The notes below the pieces were generated by a model. It ran no database searches and had not been told where the DNA came from. It saw nothing but the letters and a program-made list of their open reading frames with translations. A DNA stretch of 34,537 nt, taken from Anaerofilum faecale (GTDB lineage Bacteria > Bacillota > Clostridia > Oscillospirales > Ruminococcaceae). Below are positions 6,687 to 13,502 of the stretch, one piece after another (the first letter of the stretch is position 1; every line of letters starts with the position of its first letter). Location: contig DXFV01000040.1 of assembly GCA_019114265.1 (NCBI GenBank), positions 1-34,537 on the forward strand, in the 5' to 3' direction. The translations under genes were made by a program, and so were the position numbers.

Positions 6687-7656
6687 GGTCCACCGCACCT
6701 TCGTCGCCTTCCAGCGTGGTTTCGCGGATGATAAAGCGCGGACGGCGCTTGGTCTCGTTGTAGATCTTGCCCACATACTCGCCGATCACGCCCAGACACA
6801 GCAGCTGCACGCCGCCCATGAAAAAGATCGCGCACAGCATGCTGCTCCAGCCGGACACCGTGAAGCCCACCAGATGGGTGATGAGCACCCACAGGATGCC
6901 GATCACGCTGACAATGCTGATGAAGAATCCCAGCGCGGTGATGATGCGGATGGGCTTGATGGACAGGCTGGTGATGCCGTCGAAGGCAAAGGCCAGCATC
7001 TTTTTCAGCGGATAGTGGCTCTCGCCGGCCAGGCGCTCGGCGCGCTCGTAGTATACGCTGCTGCTGCGGTAGCCCACCAGCGGCACCAGGCCGCGCAAAA
7101 ACAGGTTCACTTCTCCGAACTGCGCCAGCCCGTCCAGCGCACGGCGGCTCATCAGGCGGTAGTCGGCGTGGTTGTAGACCGTGTCGGCCCCCAGCGCGCT
7201 CATTACCTTATAAAAGCCCTGCGCCGTGGCGCGCTTGAACCAGGTGTCGGTGTCGCGCTTGGAGCGCACCCCATACACCACGTCGCAGCCGGCGGCGTAT
7301 TCCCGCAGCATCTCGTCCATCGCGTTGATGTCGTCCTGTCCGTCGCAGTCGATCGAGATGGTCACGTCGGCGTGGCGGCGGGCGGTCATCAGGCCGGCCA
7401 GCAGCGCGTTCTGGTGCCCGCGGTTGCGGGACAGGCACACGCCCTGGAAGTGCTCGTCCTGTTCGCACAGGCCCTGGATGACCTCCCAGGTCCTGTCTTT
7501 CGAGCCGTCGTTGACAAACAGCACCCGGCTCTTTTCCGAGATCGCTCCCTCGCCTTCCAGCTGGCGCAGCTTGGCCAGGAACATGCCGCTGGTCACCGGC
7601 AGCACCTCCTGCTCGTTATAGCAGGGGATGACGATATACAAAATGGGCGTTTCCAT
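6679..7656 (-). CDS. Family 2 glycosyltransferase, DPM1/bactoprenol type, with two membrane helices
   Basis: This 325-residue protein is predicted to transfer a sugar from a nucleotide donor to a polyprenyl phosphate at the inner membrane face. Seen: a GT-A domain from residue 4 with LYIVIPCYNEQEVL, VNDGSKDRTWE and the metal-binding DxD-type motif SIDCDGQDD (about 100-108). Acceptor-side segments NHADYRLMSRRAL and ERLAGESHYPLKKM follow. Two hydrophobic helices (about 232-257 and 265-290) precede IGEYVGKIYNETKRRP, a pattern shared by bactoprenol glucosyltransferases. The start has AAAGGAG ten bases upstream, inside the end of the regulator gene, and only four bases separate the genes. The lipid-linked sugar may feed envelope glycosylation. 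Neither donor sugar nor flippase is visible. Confidence 0.88.
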   Translation of the reverse strand: METPILYIVIPCYNEQEVLPVTSGMFLAKLRQLEGEGAISEKSRVLFVNDGSKDRTWEVIQGLCEQDEHFQGVCLSRNRGHQNALLAGLMTARRHADVTISIDCDGQDDINAMDEMLREYAAGCDVVYGVRSKRDTDTWFKRATAQGFYKVMSALGADTVYNHADYRLMSRRALDGLAQFGEVNLFLRGLVPLVGYRSSSVYYERAERLAGESHYPLKKMLAFAFDGITSLSIKPIRIITALGFFISIVSVIGILWVLITHLVGFTVSGWSSMLCAIFFMGGVQLLCLGVIGEYVGKIYNETKRRPRFIIRETTLEGDEGAVDHE

Positions 7657-7660
7657 CGTT

Positions 7661-8371
7661 TCAGTTCTCCTTTGTTTCCGGTTCGCAGCCGGGCAGCGCA
7701 GCGCCCAGTGCGGCGGGCTGCAGCAGTTTGAAACTGCCGCGGTAGGTTTCGATCAGGCCGTCCTTCTGCATGTGGGACAGCTCGCGGCAGAGCGCGCTGC
7801 GCTCGCAGCCCAGATATTCGGCCAGCTGCGCGCGGTTCAGCGGGATGCAGAAGGTGTTGCTGTGGGCCGCCGCCGCCTCCTGCATCAGGAACAGGCACAG
7901 CCGCCCGCGCAGTTTTTTCAGCAGCAGAAGGTCCAGACGCCGGTCCAGCTCGAAGTATTTGTCGCTGATGACCCGCAGCAGGTTCTGCACCAGGCGCGCA
8001 TGTCCCGGCGGCACCGCGCCGCTGGTGGAGCACACCGCCTGTATCGGCACAAACAGCACCTGTGTGTCGCACAGGGCCGTGAGGGTGACGGGGCTTTCCC
8101 GCCGCCCGCTGGCCAGCACGTCCCCGAACACTCCGCCCGGGCCGAACTGCCCCACCGCCAGCTGGCGGCCGTCTCCGGTGGGCTTGGCGCCCTGCACCAG
8201 GCCCTCCACCACCACGCCGATCTCCCGGGCCGGATAGCCCGCCATCAGCACGATCTCCCCTTTATGATACCGGCGGCGCACCGGCGCCAGCCAACTCAGC
8301 AGCTCCTTCAGTTCCGGTGCGGAGATACCCGCGAACAAAGGCGTGTTTTGCAGCAATTCCAGTTCCTGCAT
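7661..8371 (-). CDS. Crp/Fnr-family transcriptional regulator
   Basis: This 236-residue regulator has an N-terminal cyclic-nucleotide-binding-like beta roll (about 8-120, LLQNTPLFAGISAPELKELL through GPGGVFGDVLASG). A dimer helix follows (about 128-150), then a C-terminal winged helix-turn-helix (about 165-217) with QLAEYLGCERSALCREL as the helix-turn-helix. The cAMP-contact sequence of true Crp is not preserved, and no cysteine cluster for an Fnr iron-sulfur centre is seen at the N-terminus, so the ligand is unknown. AAAGGAG lies before the ATG. It starts an operon with the glycosyltransferase and flavin reductase-like genes and is divergent from the ABC importer, adenine deaminase and cupin set. 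A palindrome (8387-8400) sits between its promoter and start, so self-control and control of the importer are both possible. Confidence 0.88.
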   Translation of the reverse strand: MQELELLQNTPLFAGISAPELKELLSWLAPVRRRYHKGEIVLMAGYPAREIGVVVEGLVQGAKPTGDGRQLAVGQFGPGGVFGDVLASGRRESPVTLTALCDTQVLFVPIQAVCSTSGAVPPGHARLVQNLLRVISDKYFELDRRLDLLLLKKLRGRLCLFLMQEAAAAHSNTFCIPLNRAQLAEYLGCERSALCRELSHMQKDGLIETYRGSFKLLQPAALGAALPGCEPETKEN

Positions 8372-8386
8372 GGTGCCTCTCCTTTT

Positions 8387-8400
8387 GTTGCAGCGGCAAC
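8387..8400. promoter_or_regulatory. Candidate operator for the Crp/Fnr-type regulator
   Basis: GTTGC-AGCG-GCAAC is a perfect 5+5 palindrome around four bases. It has the TTG...CAA outline known for Crp/Fnr-family sites and lies just downstream of the regulator's -10 box, 93 bases before the importer gene. Confidence 0.5.
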
Positions 8401-8415
8401 TGCATATTTGTTTTC

Positions 8416-8444
8416 ATTATAGTAAACTTAACAGACAACGGCAA
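8416..8444 (-). promoter_or_regulatory. Promoter of the Crp/Fnr-type operon
   Basis: TTGCCG (8439-8444) and TATAAT (8416-8421) on the minus strand have a 17-base spacer. I could not find an equally clear promoter for the divergent importer. Confidence 0.7.
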
Positions 8445-8493
8445 GCATTTTTTTGACCCTGCCGAAAAATTTGTGCAAAACGAGGGATTTTTC

Positions 8494-9516
8494 ATGAAAA
8501 AACTGGTTTCTCTGGCAATGGCGCTCTGCCTGGCGGTGGGTCTGGCCGCCTGCGGCGCGCCTTCTTCCGCCCCGGCGTCCTCTGCGGCGCCCTCTGCCGC
8601 GCCCTCCTCCGGCGCGGCCCAGCCCTCCGCCTCCATCCGCATCGCCGGCATGAAGGGCCCCACCACGATGGGCATGGTGAAGCTGATGAAGGACGCCGAG
8701 GAGGGCGCCGCGAACGGCGACTACCAGGTGGAGATGTACGCCACCGCGCAGGAGATCCTGCCGCTGCTGGTGAAGGGAGAGATCGACGCCGCCATGCTGC
8801 CTGCCAACGTGGCCAGCAACATCTACGCCCAGACCGAGGGCAAGGTGCAGGTGGCCGCCATCAACACGCTGGGCGTGCTGTATGTGGTGGAGAACGGCGA
8901 CAGTATCCAGTCGGTGGCCGACCTGGCCGGCAAGACCATCTACTCCACCGGCAAGGGCAACACCCCGGAATACACCCTGAACTATATCCTGGAGCAGAAC
9001 GGCATCGCCGACCAGGTGACGGTGGAATACAAGAGCGAGGCCACCGAGGTGACCGCTACGATGGCCGAGGCCGGGGAGGGCGCGGTGGCCGTGCTGCCCC
9101 AGCCGTATGTGACCATCGCCACCAGCCAGACCGAGGGGATGCGGGTGGCGCTGGATCTGACCGAGGAGTGGAGCAAGGTGACCCCCGACAGCCAGCTGGT
9201 GACCGGCGTGCTGGTGGCGCGCACCGACTTCATCGAGCAGAACCCGGAAGCCTTTGAGCAGTTCCTGGCCGACTACAAGGCCAGCATCGACTATGTGAAC
9301 GCCAACACCGCCGAGGCCGCCCAGCTGGTGGCCGACTACGGCATCGTGCCCAAGGCCGCCGTCGCCGAAAAGGCGCTGCCCGCCTGCAACATCACCTACA
9401 TCGCCGGCAGCGAGATGAAGGCCGCGCTGCAGGGGTATCTGCAGGTGCTGTTCGACCAGAACCCCGCTTCGGTGGGCGGCGCGATGCCCGGCGACGACTT
9501 CTACTACGGCGCGTGA
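8494..9516 (+). CDS. ABC importer substrate-binding lipoprotein (NitT/TauT-type)
   Basis: This is a 340-residue lipoprotein that should bind a small molecule outside the membrane and pass it to the permease encoded next. Seen: a signal peptide with lipobox LAAC, with Cys20 as the lipid-modified residue, then a low-complexity Ser/Ala/Pro linker (21-45). The binding fold begins IRIAGMKGPTTMGMVKLM and includes VKGEIDAAMLPANVASN and VADLAGKTIYSTGKGNTPEYTL. These resemble SsuA/TauA/ThiY-like proteins, which bind sulfonates, nitrate or thiamine precursors. The ATG at 8494 follows GAGG by eight bases and begins the signal peptide; the upstream extension of the frame is not coding-like. The substrate is not readable. 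Adenine deaminase downstream makes a nucleobase-related ligand possible, but that is a weak hint. Confidence 0.85.
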   Translation: MKKLVSLAMALCLAVGLAACGAPSSAPASSAAPSAAPSSGAAQPSASIRIAGMKGPTTMGMVKLMKDAEEGAANGDYQVEMYATAQEILPLLVKGEIDAAMLPANVASNIYAQTEGKVQVAAINTLGVLYVVENGDSIQSVADLAGKTIYSTGKGNTPEYTLNYILEQNGIADQVTVEYKSEATEVTATMAEAGEGAVAVLPQPYVTIATSQTEGMRVALDLTEEWSKVTPDSQLVTGVLVARTDFIEQNPEAFEQFLADYKASIDYVNANTAEAAQLVADYGIVPKAAVAEKALPACNITYIAGSEMKAALQGYLQVLFDQNPASVGGAMPGDDFYYGA

Positions 9517-9523
9517 CCGCCGT

Positions 9524-10282
9524 ATGAGAGAAAAGTGGAAAACGGCCGCCGCCGTTCTGTTCTGGCTGGCGGTGTGGCAGCTGGCCGCGATGGCCATCCG
9601 GCAGCAGCTGTTCCTGCCCACCCCGGCGTCGGTGCTGGCGGCGCTGGCCGAACTTGTGCCCACCGCCGATTTCTGGCGCCGGGTGGGGTTCAGCCTTGCG
9701 CGCATCGCGGGCGGCTTTTTCCTTGCGGCGGCCGCGGCCGCGGTGCTGGCCGCCCTGGCGGCGGCGCTGGACACGGTGGAGGTGCTGCTGCGCCCGCTGA
9801 TCCTGGTGGTAAAGACCACCCCGGTGGCCAGCTTCATCATCCTGGCGCTGGTGTGGCTGCCCAGCCGGAACTTGTCGGTGTTCATCAGCTTTCTGATGGT
9901 GCTGCCGGTCGTGTACACCGCCACCCTGGCCGGTATCCGCCACACCGACCCCCAGCTGCTGGAAATGGCACGGGTGTTCCGTCTGCCGCCGGCGCGCCGG
10001 GTGCGCGCCATCTACCTGCCCGAGACGATGCCCTATTTCGTCAGCGCCTGTTCCACCGCGCTGGGTCTTGCCTGGAAAAGCGGCGTGGCCGCCGAGGTGA
10101 TCGGCCTGCCGGACGGCAGCATCGGCGAGGCGCTCTACCAGGCCAAGGTGTTCCTGACCATGCCGGAGCTGTTCGCCTGGACGGTGGTCATCATTCTGGC
10201 CAGCATGCTGTTTGAACGGGCGGTGCTGCGGCTGCTGCGGTGGGCGGCGGCGCGCATCGCGGGCACAAAGGAGGCTGTATGA
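9524..10282 (+). CDS. ABC importer permease (SsuC/TauC-type)
   Basis: This 252-residue inner-membrane permease is the partner of the preceding lipoprotein. Seen: about six hydrophobic segments and the cytoplasmic EAA loop at 144-167 (LLEMARVFRLPPARRVRAIYLPE), through which the ATPase drives transport. KTTPVASFIILALVWL (about 97-112) and GLAWKSGVAAEVIG are characteristic of the nitrate/sulfonate permease family. The gene starts seven bases after the lipoprotein's stop with no clear ribosome site, so it probably depends on ribosomes coming from that gene. Its stop overlaps the ATPase start by four bases (ATGA). Codon use is extremely GC-rich, with Ala-rich helices at 62-82. Confidence 0.88.
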   Translation: MREKWKTAAAVLFWLAVWQLAAMAIRQQLFLPTPASVLAALAELVPTADFWRRVGFSLARIAGGFFLAAAAAAVLAALAAALDTVEVLLRPLILVVKTTPVASFIILALVWLPSRNLSVFISFLMVLPVVYTATLAGIRHTDPQLLEMARVFRLPPARRVRAIYLPETMPYFVSACSTALGLAWKSGVAAEVIGLPDGSIGEALYQAKVFLTMPELFAWTVVIILASMLFERAVLRLLRWAAARIAGTKEAV

Positions 10283-10872
10283 GCATCACGGTGACCGGCC
10301 TGTGCAAGGCCTTCGACGCAAAGCCGGTGCTGCACGGCTTCGGCTTTTCCCTTGCGGACGGGGAGACTGTGGCGCTGATGGGGCCGTCCGGCTGCGGAAA
10401 GACCACCTTCCTGCGCATTTTGATGGGACTGGAAACGCCCGACGCGGGCGTCATCGAGGGGCTGCGCGGCTTGCGCATCGCGCCGGTGTTCCAGCAGGAC
10501 CGGCTGTGCCCGGGCCTGTCGGCGCTGCAGAATGTGCTGCTGGTGGCGGCGCATCCCGCCCAGACGGCCGCACAGGCCGAGGGGCTGCTGCGGGAGCTGG
10601 GGCTGCACGAGGACGACATCCGCCGCCCGGCGGCGGTGCTCTCGGGCGGGCAGCGGCGGCGGGCGGCGCTGGCGCGCGCGGTGCTGGCGGACGGCGACCT
10701 CGTGCTGCTGGACGAGGCATTCAAGGGGCTGGACGAGGCCACGGCGGCACAGGCGATCGACTTTGTGCGCCGCCGCACGCAGGGCAAAATGGTGCTGGCC
10801 GTGACCCACTCGGCCGCCGAGGCAGCGGCGCTGGGCGCACGGGTGGTGGAAATGCCCGCCCGGCCCGATTGA
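10279..10872 (+). CDS. ABC importer ATPase (short form)
   Basis: This 197-residue ATPase is complete for the core motifs: Walker A GPSGCGKTT (35-43), Q-loop VFQQDRL (70-76), signature LSGGQ (121-125), Walker B LVLLDE (141-146) and H-loop His177. It is shorter than the usual 240-260 residues and ends soon after the H-loop, so the C-terminal regulatory part is missing. It starts at the ATG overlapping the permease stop, behind AAAGGAGG. It should power the NitT/TauT-type importer. Its stop codon lies inside the -35 box of the next gene's promoter. Confidence 0.9.
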   Translation: MSITVTGLCKAFDAKPVLHGFGFSLADGETVALMGPSGCGKTTFLRILMGLETPDAGVIEGLRGLRIAPVFQQDRLCPGLSALQNVLLVAAHPAQTAAQAEGLLRELGLHEDDIRRPAAVLSGGQRRRAALARAVLADGDLVLLDEAFKGLDEATAAQAIDFVRRRTQGKMVLAVTHSAAEAAALGARVVEMPARPD

Positions 10873-10897
10873 CAAACGCGCGGTTTCCCGGTATCAT
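10869..10897 (+). promoter_or_regulatory. Promoter of the adenine deaminase gene
   Basis: TTGACA (10869-10874) and TATCAT (10892-10897) are spaced by 17 bases. The TGA of the ATPase gene is part of the -35 box, so the deaminase can be expressed apart from the importer. Confidence 0.7.
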
Positions 10898-10986
10898 CAT
10901 AACAACAATCGTTCTGGCGCTGTTCCGTTTGGCCCGCGATAAAAGGGCGCGGGGCGGCGCCTTTGTGCAACAAAGGAGGAAACGCC

Positions 10987-12690
10987 ATGCAACAGGATCT
11001 GCTGCGCCGCCTCATGCAGGTGGCCACCCACGAACGTCCGGCCCGGCGGGTGCTGAAAGGCGGACAGGTGCTGAACGTATTCACCGGCCGTCTGCTGGAC
11101 GCCGACGTTGCCATCGAGGAGGGCATCATCGCGGCGGTCGGCCCGGACTACGCGGGCGAGGAGGAGATCGACTGCACCGGCCTGACCATCATCCCCGGCC
11201 TGATCGACGCCCACCTGCACATCGAGTCGGCGATGGTGCAGCCGGCCGAGCTGGCCCGGGTGCTGCTGCCGCGCGGCACCACCACCCTCATCGCAGACCC
11301 GCACGAGCTGGCCAACGTGAGCGGAGAGGCGGCGATGGACTATCTGTTCGGCGCGGCCGAGACCTGCGGGCTGAACGTGTTCGTGATGGCCCCCTCCGCC
11401 GTCCCGGCCAGCCCGTTTGACCAAAACGGCGCGGGGGTGATCGGCGCCTCCCGTCTGGCGGCCTGGAAGGACCGGGCGCTGGGGCTGGGCGAGGTGATGT
11501 GCTTTCCGCAGGTGGTGGCGGGAGACCCGGCCGCGCTGGACAAACTGGACGCCTACGCCGGGCGGCCCATCGACGGCCACGCCCCCGGTCTGCGCGGGCC
11601 GGCGCTGCAGGCCTACCGGCTGGCGGGCATCCAGACCGAGCACGAGGCGTCCGACTTTGCCGAGGGGCTGGAGAAGCTGGAGGCGGGCTTCGCGCTGCTG
11701 GTGCGGGAGGGCAGCGCCGCCCACAATCTGGAGCCGCTGGTGACCGGCCTGCTGAAACACCGCATCCCCACCGGCCACTGCGCCTTCTGCACCGACGACA
11801 AGCACCTGGCCGACATCTTCACACAGGGCCATATCGACCACTGTGTGCGCCGCGCCATTGAGCTGGGGATGCCGTTTGCCCAGGCGGTGCAGATGGCCAC
11901 CATCCAGCCCGCCCGCATCTATGGGCTGAACGACCTCGGCGCGGTGGCGCCCGGATGCAGGGCCGACCTTGTGCTGCTGGAAAACGCCGCCCGGATGACC
12001 ATCCGCGCGGTGTACAAGGACGGCGTTCCGGCCGCCGAGCGCCTGGCGGATGCGCAGGCCTTCCCGGTGCCGGACAGCCTGCTGCACACGGTGAAGCTGC
12101 CCGCGCTGACTGAGGAGGACCTGGCGCTGTACTGCGCCGCCGAGACCGACGCCATCCAGCCGGTCCCCCGCCAGCTGCTCACCCGCCGGGTGAAGGCGTC
12201 GGTGCAGCGGGACGGGGCCGGGCGGTTTCTCCCGGACGCGCGGTACTGCAAGCTGTGCGCCGTGCAGCGGCACAGCGGCGAAAAACGCCTGGCGGTGGCC
12301 CCCCTCGAGGGCTTCGGTATCCGGGGCGGCGCGCTGGCCACCACGGTGGCGCACGACTCCCACAACATCGTGGCCGCCGGCGACAACGACGCCGACCTGC
12401 TGGCCGCCATGCGGGCGCTGGCCGAAGCAGGCGGCGGCTATGCCATCGCGCGCGGCGGCGAAGTGCATCTCCTTCCCCTTCCGGTGTGCGGACTGGTGAG
12501 CCTGGAGAGCGGCGAAGCGGTGGCCCGGCGCACCGACGAGATGCTGGCCATTGCCCGGGAAATGGGCATCCCGGCCGGGGTGGACCCATTCATCACCCTG
12601 TCGTTTTTGTCGCTGCCGGTGATCCCGGCCGTCCGCCTGCTGGACGGCGGCCTGTTCGACGCCGAAAATTTCCGCTGGATCGAGCAATAA
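10987..12690 (+). CDS. ade: Adenine deaminase
   Basis: This cytoplasmic metal-dependent amidohydrolase converts adenine to hypoxanthine and ammonia for purine salvage or nitrogen supply. Seen: 567 residues, matching the family. The metal-binding PGLIDAHLHIES lies at 70-81 (His76, His78), followed by GTTTLIADPHELANVSG (about 97-113), IDGHAPGL, EHEASD and the catalytic CAFCTDDKHLADI (about 257-269). The C-terminal beta domain ends with PAGVDPFITLSFLSLPVIPxxRLxDxGLFD, which is typical of adenine deaminases. Start: the ATG at 10987 lies seven bases after AAAGGAGG. The gene has its own promoter but follows the importer closely, which hints at a shared purpose in nucleobase use. Confidence 0.93.
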   Translation: MQQDLLRRLMQVATHERPARRVLKGGQVLNVFTGRLLDADVAIEEGIIAAVGPDYAGEEEIDCTGLTIIPGLIDAHLHIESAMVQPAELARVLLPRGTTTLIADPHELANVSGEAAMDYLFGAAETCGLNVFVMAPSAVPASPFDQNGAGVIGASRLAAWKDRALGLGEVMCFPQVVAGDPAALDKLDAYAGRPIDGHAPGLRGPALQAYRLAGIQTEHEASDFAEGLEKLEAGFALLVREGSAAHNLEPLVTGLLKHRIPTGHCAFCTDDKHLADIFTQGHIDHCVRRAIELGMPFAQAVQMATIQPARIYGLNDLGAVAPGCRADLVLLENAARMTIRAVYKDGVPAAERLADAQAFPVPDSLLHTVKLPALTEEDLALYCAAETDAIQPVPRQLLTRRVKASVQRDGAGRFLPDARYCKLCAVQRHSGEKRLAVAPLEGFGIRGGALATTVAHDSHNIVAAGDNDADLLAAMRALAEAGGGYAIARGGEVHLLPLPVCGLVSLESGEAVARRTDEMLAIAREMGIPAGVDPFITLSFLSLPVIPAVRLLDGGLFDAENFRWIEQ

Positions 12691-12767
12691 TCCTTCTTCA
12701 CACAAAAGCGCTTCCCTGTGCATAGAATGGTCTGCCGCGGCAAACTATCTGAAGGGAGATCATTTGT

Positions 12768-13202
12768 ATGCATCCTTGTGAAGACCGCAAAAACCCCACC
12801 GACTTCGGCCCCCATCCGTTCACCGTGAACATCACCTGCGCCGCCCGGGAAAACGACTGCTACCGCCGCGCCCTGTGGACCGGCTGCAACCTGCAGGCGA
12901 CCCTGATGTCCATCCCGCCCTGCGGCGAGACCGGCCAGGAGATGCACGACGACGCCGACCAGATGCTCTACATCGTGCAGGGCAGCGGCAAGCTGTTCAT
13001 GGGCTTCGGCCCCTGCTGCATGCCGTTCTGCAAGGAAGTGAAGGAGTGCGACGCCATCTTTGTGCCCGCCGGCTGCTGGCACAACCTGAAAAATACCGGA
13101 CGCTGCTCGCTGAAGCTGTTCTCGGTGTATGCGCCGCCCCACCATTCGCGCGGCACCATGCAGTTTGACAAACCGAAGGAAGACTCCGAGTCTGAAGAGT
13201 AA
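12768..13202 (+). CDS. Cysteine-rich cupin-domain protein
   Basis: This 144-residue single cupin barrel has motif 1 around GETGQEMHDDADQMLYIVQGSGKLFMG (53-79) and motif 2 around DAIFVPAGCWHNLKNTG (95-111), with His60 and His105 as likely metal ligands. HPF-VNI, RALWTG, LQ-TLMSIPP and KLFSVYAPPHHSRGT match a widespread small-cupin family of unknown reaction. Unusually, it has 11 cysteines (C4, C24, C31, C40, C52, C83, C84, C88, C94, C103, C113), several at places normally held by Gly, Thr or Ala. AAGGGAG precedes the ATG. A 77-base gap separates it from ade. A role as a metal- or redox-responsive sugar- or nucleobase-related enzyme would be speculation. Confidence 0.8.
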   Translation: MHPCEDRKNPTDFGPHPFTVNITCAARENDCYRRALWTGCNLQATLMSIPPCGETGQEMHDDADQMLYIVQGSGKLFMGFGPCCMPFCKEVKECDAIFVPAGCWHNLKNTGRCSLKLFSVYAPPHHSRGTMQFDKPKEDSESEE

Positions 13203-13216
13203 TCCCAGCGCATAAG

Positions 13217-13249
13217 CACGCCCCCGGACCGATGAGGTTCGGGGGCGTG
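13217..13249 (+). terminator. Terminator behind the cupin gene
   Basis: CACGCCCCCGGACC and GGTTCGGGGGCGTG form a 14-bp stem with one G-T pair and a 5-base loop. The T tract behind it is weak. Confidence 0.7.
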
Positions 13250-13257
13250 TTCCGGTT

Positions 13258-13381
13258 TTCGGGCAGGGGCAGCACTGGCGGGTTTCGCCAATGGCTTCCC
13301 CCTGGGGGGAAGCTGTCCCCGAAGGGGACTGATGAGGGGGAAGCCTTCGATGGGCACAAACTTCCATAAAAACACGGTTTC
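13258..13381 (-). repeat. GC-rich dispersed intergenic repeat, copy 2 (inverted)
   Basis: The reverse complement shares the ordered blocks listed for the copy at 4595-4731, including CCTCATCAGTCCCC, GGGGACAGCTTCCCCC, AGGGGGAAGCC and AACCCGCC. Like copy 1, it lies just behind a gene's terminator in a gap of about 300 bases with no other gene. Confidence 0.75.
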
Positions 13382-13462
13382 GGCAGGCTCTGCGCAGCGG
13401 GAGGCCTTCCTGGTGCTGCTGGATTCCATCGTCACAGTGGGCTGAGTTTTCCCGCACAAAAT

Positions 13463-13494
13463 ACGCCCTGCAGGCAAATCTGCTTGCAGGGCGT
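13463..13494 (-). terminator. Terminator behind the sulfatase gene
   Basis: ACGCCCTGCA and TGCAGGGCGT form a 10-bp stem nine bases after the sulfatase stop codon. T-rich runs on both sides allow it to act in either direction. Confidence 0.75.
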
Positions 13495-13502
13495 TGCTTT
13501 TT

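Noticed and set aside
8401..8493. Promoter of the NitT/TauT-type importer
   Set aside because: No pair of boxes with acceptable spacing was found on the plus strand; regulator-dependent transcription is possible but not shown.
12691..12767. Promoter between ade and the cupin gene
   Set aside because: TAGAAT near 12726 has no -35 box at a usable distance (nearest TTCACA is 20 bases away), so I do not call one.
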